In this document: piece after piece, positions 1 through 11,151 of the stretch
How positions within the stretch are numbered: the stretch's first letter is position 1
Layout: every line of letters begins with the position of its first letter
Assembly (NCBI GenBank): GCA_937960415.1
Contig: CALGPK010000062.1
Span: forward strand, 1-35,746
Direction: 5' to 3'
DNA length: 35,746 nt
From: an uncultured Bacteroidales bacterium
GTDB taxonomy: Bacteria; Bacteroidota; Bacteroidia; Bacteroidales; GWA2-32-17
Translations under genes and position numbers: made by a program
The notes under the pieces: generated by a model
The model's database searches: none
The model's input: only the letters and a program-made list of their open reading frames with translations
Told to the model about the DNA's origin: nothing

Positions 1-1
1 A

Positions 2-1108
2 ATACCTTTAAAAGAAATTAATAATCCTAATTACTATATTAATTCTATAGGTATAAATAATGTTCAAAAAAAATGGTACTTTATATTAAAAGAAAGAACT
101 CTTTCAACAAGTAATATTGCTTTATATGTTTATGATATTACTAACAACACTATTCAAAAGATTCCCTATCAATATCCATTGTTTGATTCTAAAATTTTAG
201 AAAGCGATTATTTTTATCTCTACGGAACTCAAATTAGTGATAATAATTTGGCAGTTCTTTATAATTTCCGTTCTTCTATTACCAAAATCGATACAAAAAC
301 AAATACTGTTTCTGAAGTGAAAATGGAAAACCAATACCTTGATACGAATTTAATGTATAGTAAAACTGCTTCAAAATATAAAGGTTTTTTCACTCGTTTA
401 GATTATTTTCCTTCTTTAAAAATTTATCGTAGAAAATTATTGTTAGGTTACGAATATGGTAAAAAAGAATTATTTGTTTATTACGATACCTTATTTAAAG
501 TAATAGGCTATCAGTTTGCTACAAAGGACTTTATTTTCGAAATAAAAGGAGTTTTTTACTCTTATTGGCTAAATCAAAATAAACTTATTTTAAAAATTCA
601 TTCCAAACCAACTTTTGAAAGCATATCTAAGGAAGATTTTGATCAAAAATTACAAGAAATTTATAATAAATATAATACTGTTTGTACCATTAACCACTTT
701 GACCCTCATATTAAATACAACAAATTTATCGAAATGCTATCAGATAGTATTAAAGACAAAAACTTTAAACTTTTAGTTATATCCGGCACATCCTGTCCCG
801 CTTGTAATATAGATACATACAATATGATTATTATTAACGAAGCGTTTTTTATGAATCATCCAAAATCTCCTATGTATATTTTACTTTTAGACACAACTAA
901 TGTTTTTTACCAATATAAATACCAATTTGTTGAACAAAATCATATTTTTATTGATAAAGAAAACCTTTATGAAGTGTTGTTTAGCAACAAAATGAATATC
1001 AATCCTATAATTATTACAGTGAGAAATCGGAAAGTAAAAAGTGTTGTGCCTTTTGATGTCGAAGATGAACGAAACAGCAAATTCCTAAAAGCTATGTTCG
1101 ATTTTTAG
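2..1108 (+). CDS. Partial propeller-like protein with C-terminal CPAC (thioredoxin-like) segment
   Basis: The frame is open from the left edge, so this is the 3' part of a longer gene (368 codons visible); the TTG at 179 or any later ATG is not needed as a start. The first two thirds are rich in aromatic residues and beta-strand-like stretches with a YLYGTQISDNNLAVLYN-type pattern, resembling the six-bladed beta-propeller lipoproteins of Bacteroidota. About residue 265 of the visible part there is SGTSCPACN, a CxxC motif directly after a hydrophobic strand (FKLLVI), as in thioredoxin-like folds, followed by a further strand (YILLLD). No signal peptide can be seen because the start is missing. 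Function is unknown; a periplasmic redox or sensing role is inference. It is followed by about 240 bases without a gene and then a terminator. Confidence 0.7.
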   Translation: MPLKEINNPNYYINSIGINNVQKKWYFILKERTLSTSNIALYVYDITNNTIQKIPYQYPLFDSKILESDYFYLYGTQISDNNLAVLYNFRSSITKIDTKTNTVSEVKMENQYLDTNLMYSKTASKYKGFFTRLDYFPSLKIYRRKLLLGYEYGKKELFVYYDTLFKVIGYQFATKDFIFEIKGVFYSYWLNQNKLILKIHSKPTFESISKEDFDQKLQEIYNKYNTVCTINHFDPHIKYNKFIEMLSDSIKDKNFKLLVISGTSCPACNIDTYNMIIINEAFFMNHPKSPMYILLLDTTNVFYQYKYQFVEQNHIFIDKENLYEVLFSNKMNINPIIITVRNRKVKSVVPFDVEDERNSKFLKAMFDF

Positions 1109-1346
1109 CTTACATACTAAGTTAAACAAAACCCTAACAAAAATCATTGTTTCTATTTTTTTATTTTTTCACTTTCGCAGCCGAATATTCAAAAAATGTA
1201 TATTAGTCCTTTCATGGCACAAGTAGACATCTAAATAACATATAGTTAGATAGCATTTCTATACCATAATCCAGTATGTTAATATTTAAAAAAAAATGAA
1301 AAATATCTATAAATTACCACTTATTAAGCAAAATTCTCATAACGAT
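1109..1346. other. Intergenic stretch, no gene seen
   Basis: This AT-rich gap lies between the converging first gene and the secreted protease gene. I see no convincing reading frame, RNA gene or repeat in it. A TTTCGC segment near 1173-1178 is reminiscent of a phylum-type -7 region but lacks the TA dinucleotide, so I do not call a promoter. The terminator that closes the gap is listed separately. Confidence 0.5.
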
Positions 1347-1382
1347 AAAAAAAGGCTATCCATTTAGGATAGCCTTTTTTTT
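1347..1382. terminator. Bidirectional intrinsic terminator
   Basis: An 8-bp perfect stem GGCTATCC (1354-1361) / GGATAGCC (1367-1374) with a 5-base loop is flanked by a run of seven A on the left and eight T on the right. It therefore works as an intrinsic terminator on both strands. It sits 17 bases past the stop codon of the minus-strand protease gene, its most likely user, and would also stop readthrough from the gene ending at 1108. Confidence 0.9.
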
Positions 1383-1399
1383 AAAAACGTTACATTTGG

Positions 1400-3880
1400 T
1401 TATTTAATCAATGTTACACGTTCAACAAATTTGCCGTACTTCGATTCTCCTTTAATAATATAAACTCCGTTACTAAGTTTATTCATATCGAGGAAATATG
1501 CTTCGCCATATTCAGTAGTAATTTGCTGATGTATGCAGATTCTACCAAAAATATCGGATACGGTTAATTCTATTTTTGTATCAGACGGGAAGGGAAATAC
1601 CATATTTACACCATTATATGTTGGATTCGGATAAATGGATACAGGAGTGTGATTCAATTCGTTGATAAATGTTCCGGTAGGACACATAATTGGCCAAATC
1701 GATAACTGTGCGTTAAATCCCCATGTATTGTTTGCATCAGAATATGGGTACCATGCATTGGTGCTCCACTGTTCCCATGCAACATTGGTTGTCGTGTTCA
1801 TGGTATACAACGAAATTGTATCGCCAGCGGCAGTTGGTAATCCTACTGCAACATAAAAAGGAGTTGTTACTGATACAGGAGTTGAAAAGGTTACAATTGT
1901 TGGCAATTGAGCTGATACATCATTCTTAATCGTTCCTAAAGTAACATTTTGCGTTGCTATAGCAGTTGCACCCGGCGTACCACCTGATCCGTTATTGTTA
2001 TAAACTCGAACTGGTATATTAGTTGCATTATTTCCTTTGGCAACACCAAAATATAGAATTACTGAATTAATTTTCTTAGTTGACACAAAAGAGCTGAAAT
2101 AATTAGCTTTAGCTTTATCGCCCCAAACGTTATTTCCAGAAACATAACCGGCATATTGCCCATTGTTTGTGGCTGTATATAAATGTAATGTGTCTACAGG
2201 AGGCCACAATAATGTATCGCAAGTATTCGATGTTGCAACAACGTTGATGTAATTTGTTTTAGTTTCGGTATCGGTTTGTGTACCATTTCCAACAGTCAAT
2301 GTTACAGTTTTATAGCCAGTTGTTGAATAAGTAACCGTATGAGGTCCAACAGTATTGGCAGTAGCTGGGCTAGCACCCGAGCCAAAATTCCAGCTGTATG
2401 TTGTGGGCGAGCCTGTAGAAGTGCTAGTAAAAACAACAGGCTGACCTACCTGCACCGTAGTTGCACTGGCTGTAAAATCGGCATTCAATGTTTGAGTGCT
2501 ACCGTTACAATACTTACCATCTAGAGTGGTTGGATTTGTTCCGGCTGGATCTAACCAGTCTTTGAGTCTGTTTGCCGAAGTGGCACCAGTTCTATCCCAA
2601 TGATAGTACATTTTTCCATAATAATCTGGTTGAGATTGAGCATTACAGTACGATGAACCACCAGTCAAAGTCCCCACAATACGTTTATTGGCATCAAATA
2701 GTGGAGATCCCGATGAACCTCCTTCTGTTACTCCCCAGCCATTAGCATTTTGTACCCATACTACACGCCAATGGGCGTTTGCAAGTGCTCCAGAATATGT
2801 TGCTGTTGTTGCATTGTTATAAGTTGATATTTTTTTTATAGAACCAGCTGGATGATGAATACATGCACCGGGACCTGTAACAGCATTGGTCCTATCCCAG
2901 CCATTCATATACACATTGTAATTGTTTGGAATGGTTTGCTTTAATTGAACAAGAAGCATATCCGAACCACCATTAATTGAATACGAGGCTTTTAGCGTGC
3001 AACCGGTCATAGTATTTGAACTTGGTTCGGTAGTAGGTGTTGTGCATCCAGATGCTTCATAATTAAAATAAAAAATCCACTGATTTAAATCATTAGTCGA
3101 AGCACCTTCGTAACAGTGATACGCCGATAAAACATAGGGTGTACAATCCTGATTGGTATTGTTTACCAAAGAACCTGTACAATAACCATATTGATAGCCA
3201 ATCTTAAGTAATATACGACATACTCCACGTTTTGCATCCTGCCAATTATCACCTACTGGCGAACAATTAATATTTACTTCACAAGGCTCTGATGGTTCTG
3301 TCCATGAAGGGTTTTTCTTTAAGGGCACACCTCTATAAAAATATGCTATTTCATTGATGTGAATTTCTGGTTTACCAACACAACGTTCTGGTTCGTAATA
3401 CTCGAGACATACGATGTCGCCATACACCATTTCGTTGGCAAAAAGCCCACTTTCGTCATTATTTTGATAAGTATATGCACCTAAAATTTGAGATTTATCC
3501 TCGTTGTACAAAAATAATTTTCCACCATAAGGAAGCTTAAAACGATCGTAATAAACACCTAATGCCAATGCACTGGGAGCTTTGATAACCAGCCGCCAAA
3601 TTCTACCACCATCTGGTAAGTCTGTCCAGGTTCCAGCATTTTCCATCGATAAATCTGTAAAAATACTATAGCCTATAAATGGAACACGTCCATCTTTAGG
3701 ATACTTTTCGTTTTCTTCTAACAACTGCCTGGTCGATAATGGAGTTAATGTTACCATATCCACATCGGTCGATAAAATACCATACTGAATACTTGGTGGA
3801 GTTCCACCATAACTAATTTGGGCATTAACCCATGATAACGATGCCACACATAAAATGGCACAAAGTAACATTTTTCTCAT
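1400..3880 (-). CDS. Secreted trypsin-like (lysyl endopeptidase-like) protease with PKD and T9SS sorting domain
   Basis: The chosen start at 3880 (MRKMLLCAILC) gives 826 residues and a clean signal peptide ending near VNAQ; an in-frame ATG at 3907 would add nine residues before it. Numbered from MRK, the catalytic triad is visible as His255 in SAYHC, Asp307 in GGSDMLL and Ser390 in EGGSSGSPL, the arrangement of S1 peptidases of the lysyl endopeptidase type. Paired cysteines fit an exported enzyme. A PKD domain follows at about 466-551, then a beta-rich module, then a type A T9SS sorting domain from about 745 (SIYPNP ... GVYIIKG ... KFVERVTLIK). Likely role: cell-surface or secreted protein degradation. 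It is monocistronic, transcribed away from the lipoprotein gene, and ends at the terminator at 1347-1382. Confidence 0.9.
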   Translation of the reverse strand: MRKMLLCAILCVASLSWVNAQISYGGTPPSIQYGILSTDVDMVTLTPLSTRQLLEENEKYPKDGRVPFIGYSIFTDLSMENAGTWTDLPDGGRIWRLVIKAPSALALGVYYDRFKLPYGGKLFLYNEDKSQILGAYTYQNNDESGLFANEMVYGDIVCLEYYEPERCVGKPEIHINEIAYFYRGVPLKKNPSWTEPSEPCEVNINCSPVGDNWQDAKRGVCRILLKIGYQYGYCTGSLVNNTNQDCTPYVLSAYHCYEGASTNDLNQWIFYFNYEASGCTTPTTEPSSNTMTGCTLKASYSINGGSDMLLVQLKQTIPNNYNVYMNGWDRTNAVTGPGACIHHPAGSIKKISTYNNATTATYSGALANAHWRVVWVQNANGWGVTEGGSSGSPLFDANKRIVGTLTGGSSYCNAQSQPDYYGKMYYHWDRTGATSANRLKDWLDPAGTNPTTLDGKYCNGSTQTLNADFTASATTVQVGQPVVFTSTSTGSPTTYSWNFGSGASPATANTVGPHTVTYSTTGYKTVTLTVGNGTQTDTETKTNYINVVATSNTCDTLLWPPVDTLHLYTATNNGQYAGYVSGNNVWGDKAKANYFSSFVSTKKINSVILYFGVAKGNNATNIPVRVYNNNGSGGTPGATAIATQNVTLGTIKNDVSAQLPTIVTFSTPVSVTTPFYVAVGLPTAAGDTISLYTMNTTTNVAWEQWSTNAWYPYSDANNTWGFNAQLSIWPIMCPTGTFINELNHTPVSIYPNPTYNGVNMVFPFPSDTKIELTVSDIFGRICIHQQITTEYGEAYFLDMNKLSNGVYIIKGESKYGKFVERVTLIK

Positions 3881-4043
3881 AAGCAAATAATTTAATTTAA
3901 CAATCATTTGACGCTTTAATAACTATTTTAGTTGCATAAAGATAAAAACGAAACTTTACTATTACAAGGAAAAATTTTTTTGACTAAAAAAAAGTTTTTA
4001 ACTTTAAAACCATATTTTTTAAATAGTACCATTTCTTCTATGC

Positions 4044-4062
4044 GAATAAGTCTGGCTTATTC
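4044..4062. repeat. Short perfect inverted repeat upstream of lipoprotein gene
   Basis: GAATAAG (4044-4050) and CTTATTC (4056-4062) form a perfect 7-bp inverted repeat with a 5-base spacer, ending 16 bases before the ATG at 4079. A weak TAnnTTTA box (TAAATTTA, 4066-4073) follows immediately. It could be an operator or a small leader hairpin; chance is also possible in AT-rich DNA. Confidence 0.3.
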
Positions 4063-4078
4063 ATATAAATTTAACGAT

Positions 4079-6575
<2,497 letters not shown>

Positions 6576-6581
6576 GGCTCT

Positions 6582-7643
6582 CTAATTATTTTTTAACAGA
6601 TTTACCAGCACTCTTAAATCCTGTTCTTTATCTCTATCAGAAATTAATAATTTACCATTATGCTCTACAATGATTAGTTTGTTTACACCATTTATTAAAG
6701 TGATGGTATCATCAGAAACATTGATGTAATTGTCGGTAGAATTTTGAATATGAATGTTCTTACCAAAAACAACATTGTTTTCTTTGTCTTTTTGAAGATT
6801 TTCGTATAGCGAACCCCAGGTGCCTAAATCGGACCAACCAAAATCGGCTTTTATCACAAAAACATTATCAGCCTTCTCCATAATAGCATAGTCGATCGAA
6901 ATGTTTGGGCACTCGCTATAGATGTAAGATAACTTTTCTTTGTCCTTATTTGATTGAAATGTAAATTCACTAAATAAATGATACACTTCGGGCATATATT
7001 TTTCAAAAGCATTCTTAATGGAATTTATATTCCACATAAAAATTCCGCTATTCCACAAAAACTCACCACTTTTCAGAAACATTTTAGCCATCTCGGCATT
7101 AGGTTTTTCGGTAAAAGTTTTAACACGTAGAATTTGATTTTTCGATTTTTCGTCTGAATTTATCTGTATATAACCATAACCAGTCTCGGGTCGGGTAGGC
7201 TTAATACCTATGGTAAGTAATGCTTGTTTGTTGCTAATAAAATCAATACCAGTATTTATAATATTTTGAAATTTTTCTGTGTTAATGATTAAATGATCCG
7301 ACGGACTTACAACAATATTAGCATTCGTATCTCTCTCGTAAATAACCGAATTAGCAAAAGCAATACAGGGAGCGGTATTTTTTCGGACAGGTTCGGCTAA
7401 AATGTTGTCTTCGGGTAAATTGGGCAACTGCTTGCGAACAATTTCTGTATATTCTTTATTGGTTACCACTAACATATTTTCAATAGGGCAAATGGGCAAA
7501 AAACGCTCTACGGTTTCTTGCAGAAAAGTTTTTCCCGTACCCAGTATATCGAGGAATTGCTTGGGGCATTCGGGTTGGCTAAGCGGCCAGAAACGGCTTC
7601 CTATCCCACCTGCCATTATAACAACGTAATTCGACGATTTCAT
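6582..7643 (-). CDS. manC: Mannose-1-phosphate guanylyltransferase
   Basis: The chosen start at 7643 (MKSSNYVVIMAGG) gives 353 residues; seven more residues are possible from 7664 but have no support. The nucleotidyltransferase signature is at the N-terminus (MAGGIGSRFWPLS, then PKQFLDI), followed by VSPSDHLI and the FTEKP motif, characteristic of enzymes that make GDP-mannose from mannose-1-phosphate and GTP. The length corresponds to the short form without the C-terminal phosphomannose isomerase half seen in bifunctional ManC. GDP-mannose would feed surface polysaccharide or glycoprotein synthesis. It is the last gene of the minus-strand run that begins at 9584, 51 bases after the SpmAB-like gene. 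Confidence 0.92.
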   Translation of the reverse strand: MKSSNYVVIMAGGIGSRFWPLSQPECPKQFLDILGTGKTFLQETVERFLPICPIENMLVVTNKEYTEIVRKQLPNLPEDNILAEPVRKNTAPCIAFANSVIYERDTNANIVVSPSDHLIINTEKFQNIINTGIDFISNKQALLTIGIKPTRPETGYGYIQINSDEKSKNQILRVKTFTEKPNAEMAKMFLKSGEFLWNSGIFMWNINSIKNAFEKYMPEVYHLFSEFTFQSNKDKEKLSYIYSECPNISIDYAIMEKADNVFVIKADFGWSDLGTWGSLYENLQKDKENNVVFGKNIHIQNSTDNYINVSDDTITLINGVNKLIIVEHNGKLLISDRDKEQDLRVLVNLLKNN

Positions 7644-7694
7644 CTTGTTAATTTTTGAACGCAAACGTAACGATTTTTTAAGAGTTTACCAAAA

Positions 7695-8927
7695 CTAATG
7701 GAAAAACAGGTACGCTACAAGTATAGCAACAACAATGCCTGTCAAATCGGCTATGAGTGCACATCCCACAGCATGACGGGTACGTTTTACTCCCACAGAA
7801 CCAAAGTAAACAGCCAAAATATAAAAGGTTGTATCGGTTGTTCCCTGAAATATACACGACAGTCGTCCTATAAACGAATCGGCACCGTATGTAGTCATAG
7901 CATCTATCATCATACCGCGGGCACCGCTTCCACTCAAAGGTTTCATAATAGCTGTAGGCATAGCCGCCACGAAATCGGTATTCAAGCCTATCCACGCAAA
8001 TAAACTTGCCATTCCATCGACCAACAAAGGCATTGCCCCCGACTCACGAAAAACACCTATCGCTACCAATATTGCCACTAAATAAGGAATAATTTTTATG
8101 GCTATTTGAAAACCTTCTTTGGCACCATCGATAAACGTCTCGTAAACATTTATTTTACGTCGAATAGCAGCTACTAAAAATAAGCCTATGATAAGCAAAA
8201 TAATCAGATTGGACACTGCTAGCGAAATAGTTTGCAATTGTTGAGCCGGCAAGATGCTAAAATACCATGTTACAGCTGCAACCAGCAAGGTAAAACCACC
8301 TAAAAAAAATAAAACCGTACGATTCAACAAATTGATTTTTTGTACTACTGCAACCGAAATTATACCGGCAAGTGTAGCAGCAAACGTCGCAATTAATATC
8401 GGAATAAAAACATCGGCAGGGTTTGCCGCACCTAACTGTGTTCGATATACCATTATACTGATTGGTATAATAGTAAGCCCCGATGCATTGAGCACCATAA
8501 ACATAATTTGAGCATTCGATGCCTGTTCTTTATTGGGGTTTAGCTCTTGCAGTTCGTTCATTGCCTTTAATCCGAGTGGTGTAGCGGCATTATCCAAACC
8601 AAGCATATTAGCAGCAATATTCATTACAATAGAACCGTGTGCAGGATGACTTCCAGGTACTTCAGGAAACAAACGTGCAAACAACGGACTAACCGCTTTA
8701 GCCAAAACCCTTACTATACCACCAAGCTCAGCAACCTTCATTAAACCCAACCACAAAGTCATAACACCGGTTAAACCAAGTGAAAGTTCAAAACCAGTCT
8801 TTGCCATATCAAATGCAGCCGCCATCATCGAAGAAAAAACTTCGACACGACCCTCAAAAATTGCCTGAATTATGCCAAAAATAATTCCTCCCAGTATCAA
8901 AAAAATCCAAATGTAATTCAAAACCAT
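7695..8927 (-). CDS. SpmA-SpmB fusion, nucleoside-recognition (Gate) membrane protein
   Basis: This 410-residue protein is strongly hydrophobic throughout. The first half (to about 200) carries the SpmA-like pattern with GSHPAHGSIVMNIAANMLGLDNAATPLG, and the second half (from about 225) the SpmB-like pattern with AMPTAIMKPLSGSGARG and DSFIGRLSCIFQGTTDTTFYI. In Firmicutes these are two separate spore maturation genes; here both Gate domains are in one polypeptide, a common form in Bacteroidota. It sits in the inner membrane; a transport role is plausible but the substrate is not known. It starts six bases after the preceding small gene's stop, so they are likely one transcript. Confidence 0.9.
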   Translation of the reverse strand: MVLNYIWIFLILGGIIFGIIQAIFEGRVEVFSSMMAAAFDMAKTGFELSLGLTGVMTLWLGLMKVAELGGIVRVLAKAVSPLFARLFPEVPGSHPAHGSIVMNIAANMLGLDNAATPLGLKAMNELQELNPNKEQASNAQIMFMVLNASGLTIIPISIMVYRTQLGAANPADVFIPILIATFAATLAGIISVAVVQKINLLNRTVLFFLGGFTLLVAAVTWYFSILPAQQLQTISLAVSNLIILLIIGLFLVAAIRRKINVYETFIDGAKEGFQIAIKIIPYLVAILVAIGVFRESGAMPLLVDGMASLFAWIGLNTDFVAAMPTAIMKPLSGSGARGMMIDAMTTYGADSFIGRLSCIFQGTTDTTFYILAVYFGSVGVKRTRHAVGCALIADLTGIVVAILVAYLFFH

Positions 8928-8933
8928 GCCAAT

Positions 8934-9584
8934 CTATTCAATTACTAGTGCTACACTATTGAAAATATTTTCTATATCGCTTTTATTTTCTTCAAAATTT
9001 TTCGGTCGTGCAAACAAATTCAGTATATAAAGATTCTTGTTGTTTTCCATAAAAAAGACTAACCATTCGAGTGAATCTTTATCGCTTGTGCTGGTATTGT
9101 TTTCTGATAAAAAATGTACTTTAATTCCACTAAAAATAGGAAATACATCAACCAATGAACTATCGTACATAGTTATATTACTTGATAATCTATAGATTAA
9201 AAGTGATTTAGCACAATATATCTCTTTTGAGAAGTTGGATTCCGACGAATCCTTAGTTAAAGGAATAGCATTAACAACGCCATATAACGATCTATTATTT
9301 GAATAAAATTGGTAAATTGCATCCGAACGATCTGTTAAATCCGAACATTCGGTAAAATCATTGGGCAATAAAAAGCGTATGCCTGCCTTACTAACTTTTA
9401 CATAATTATTATATGCCGGCATTTGCAACAAACTATCGTACCATGTATCGTAAAACACAATCTTTATCACCGATTCATCTTTTGATAAATTTTCTTCGTT
9501 AACTTTTTCTTTTTCCTGTTGCAAACCAACTACAAGCCAGGCTATGATTAGTATCAAAATTAAAAGAAAGAAAAAACGTGACAT
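8934..9584 (-). CDS. Membrane-anchored protein of unknown function
   Basis: The 216-residue product begins with MSRFFFLLILILIIAWLVVG, a single uncleaved-looking hydrophobic anchor, followed by a charged linker (QQEKEKVNEENLS) and a soluble alpha/beta domain that ends in IENIFNSVALVIE. I do not recognise the family and see no catalytic motif. Two cysteines (TECSD and YCAKS) could be paired if the domain is periplasmic. It is the first gene of the minus-strand run leading into the SpmAB fusion and manC. It is divergent from pepD across a 112-base gap. Confidence 0.75.
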   Translation of the reverse strand: MSRFFFLLILILIIAWLVVGLQQEKEKVNEENLSKDESVIKIVFYDTWYDSLLQMPAYNNYVKVSKAGIRFLLPNDFTECSDLTDRSDAIYQFYSNNRSLYGVVNAIPLTKDSSESNFSKEIYCAKSLLIYRLSSNITMYDSSLVDVFPIFSGIKVHFLSENNTSTSDKDSLEWLVFFMENNKNLYILNLFARPKNFEENKSDIENIFNSVALVIE

Positions 9585-9646
9585 AACATTTTATTTTCGT
9601 AAAAATACTCCATTTTTCGGTAATAAAAAAATTAACATATTTAAAC

Positions 9647-9677
9647 TTGCTTTAAACATGGACTTTCGTTAATTTTA
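9647..9677 (+). promoter_or_regulatory. Putative promoter of pepD
   Basis: TTG (9647-9649), a 20-base spacer and TAATTTTA (9670-9677) match the -33/-7 arrangement of Bacteroidota primary-sigma promoters (TTTG, TAnnTTTG) except for the last base of the -7 box. The ATG of pepD at 9697 lies 19 bases further on, implying a short leader. The M1 peptidase gene has a box of the same form and spacing. Confidence 0.45.
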
Positions 9678-9696
9678 CTGCAAAAAATAAACAAAG

Positions 9697-11148
9697 ATGT
9701 TATCACATTTAAAACCTGAGCCAGTCTGGAAATATTTCGAAGAAATACTTTCCATTCCAAGACCTTCGAAAAAAGAAGAAAAAATTATTGAATACCTTAT
9801 TCAATTCGCTAAAAATCATCATTTGGCATACCAAAAAGATAAAGCCGGTAATGTGCTTATTTCAAAGCCTGCCACAGCAGGAATGGAAAACCTAAAAACC
9901 GTTGTACTTCAGAGCCATGTCGATATGGTATGCGAAAAAAACAGCGATTCGAACCATAACTTCGATAAAGACCCTATTATACCCGTTATCGATGGCGAAT
10001 GGCTCAAAGCCAAAGAAACCACTCTCGGTGCCGACAATGGCATTGGTGTTGCCATTCAATTAGCGATATTGGCTTCGAACGATATTACACATGGACCTCT
10101 TGAATGCTTGTTTACCGTTGATGAAGAAACAGGATTAACCGGTGCTTTTGCTTTACAAGAAAACTTCTTTACGGGAAACACACTAATAAATCTTGACTCA
10201 GAAGACGAAGGCGAAATTTATATTGGTTGTGCAGGCGGTAAAGATACTGTTGCCAATATTCGTTTCGAAAAGAAAAAACCTCCACGAAAACAAATCCCCC
10301 TTTCTATTTCGGTTACTGGTTTAAGAGGTGGTCATTCGGGCGACGATATTCACAAAGGATATGCCAATGCAATAAAATTGTTAACTCGAATTCTATTTCA
10401 TATTGAACAAACTTACGGGTTAAAATTAGCTCACATCGATGGAGGAAACCTTCGCAATGCAATACCTCGCGAAGCATTTGCAACTATCTATGTAACGCAC
10501 GAAGTTGTTGAACGAGTAAAATCCGATGTACAACATTTCTATCAAATTTTTAAAGAAGAATATAAACAAACCGAACCAAATATTAAAGTCGATATTCAAG
10601 AAACTAAACATACCGATTATATTATTGACAAGCGTACTCAAGCCAAAATAATATCCGTTTTGTATGCCTGTCCGCATGGAGTAATCGCATGGAGTCAAGA
10701 TATGCCCGGACTTGTAGAAACCTCTACCAATCTGGCATCGGTCAAAATTAAGAAAAACAAGATAGAAATTACCACCAGTCAGCGAAGTTCGGTCGAATCT
10801 GCTAAAATCGATATTGCCAACATGGTTGCTTCTGTATTTTATCTGGTTAAAGCTGATGTTAAGCATAGCAATGGTTATCCGGGTTGGAAACCAAATCCAA
10901 AGAGTGAAATTCTAAAAATTGCTAAACGTGCATATCGCGATTTATTCGACAAAGAAGCAAAAGTAAAAGCCATTCATGCTGGTCTGGAGTGTGGACTCTT
11001 CCTCGAAAAATATCCATCGCTCGACATGATTTCCATTGGTCCTACCATGCGAGGTGTGCACAGCCCCGACGAACGCCTGCATATACCCTCGGTTGAACAA
11101 TTCTGGAAATTCTTGCTCGAAATTTTGAAAAATATTCCCAAGCAATAA
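9697..11148 (+). CDS. pepD: Aminoacyl-histidine dipeptidase / cytosol non-specific dipeptidase (M20 family)
   Basis: At 483 residues this is the usual size for PepD, a zinc enzyme that splits dipeptides in the cytoplasm. Metal and catalytic residues are visible: His74 and Asp76 in SHVDMVCE, the bridging Asp113 in LGADNGIG, the Glu pair 143-144 in DEETGLTGA, and the dimerisation/active-site His in RGGHSGDDIHKG. The C-terminal AIHAGLECG and MISIGPTMRGVHSPDE motifs complete the M20C pattern. No signal peptide is present. The TPR gene starts three bases after its stop, so both probably share a transcript. Functionally it fits with the exported peptidases elsewhere in the window, which would deliver peptides. 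Confidence 0.95.
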   Translation: MLSHLKPEPVWKYFEEILSIPRPSKKEEKIIEYLIQFAKNHHLAYQKDKAGNVLISKPATAGMENLKTVVLQSHVDMVCEKNSDSNHNFDKDPIIPVIDGEWLKAKETTLGADNGIGVAIQLAILASNDITHGPLECLFTVDEETGLTGAFALQENFFTGNTLINLDSEDEGEIYIGCAGGKDTVANIRFEKKKPPRKQIPLSISVTGLRGGHSGDDIHKGYANAIKLLTRILFHIEQTYGLKLAHIDGGNLRNAIPREAFATIYVTHEVVERVKSDVQHFYQIFKEEYKQTEPNIKVDIQETKHTDYIIDKRTQAKIISVLYACPHGVIAWSQDMPGLVETSTNLASVKIKKNKIEITTSQRSSVESAKIDIANMVASVFYLVKADVKHSNGYPGWKPNPKSEILKIAKRAYRDLFDKEAKVKAIHAGLECGLFLEKYPSLDMISIGPTMRGVHSPDERLHIPSVEQFWKFLLEILKNIPKQ

Positions 11149-11151
11149 ATC

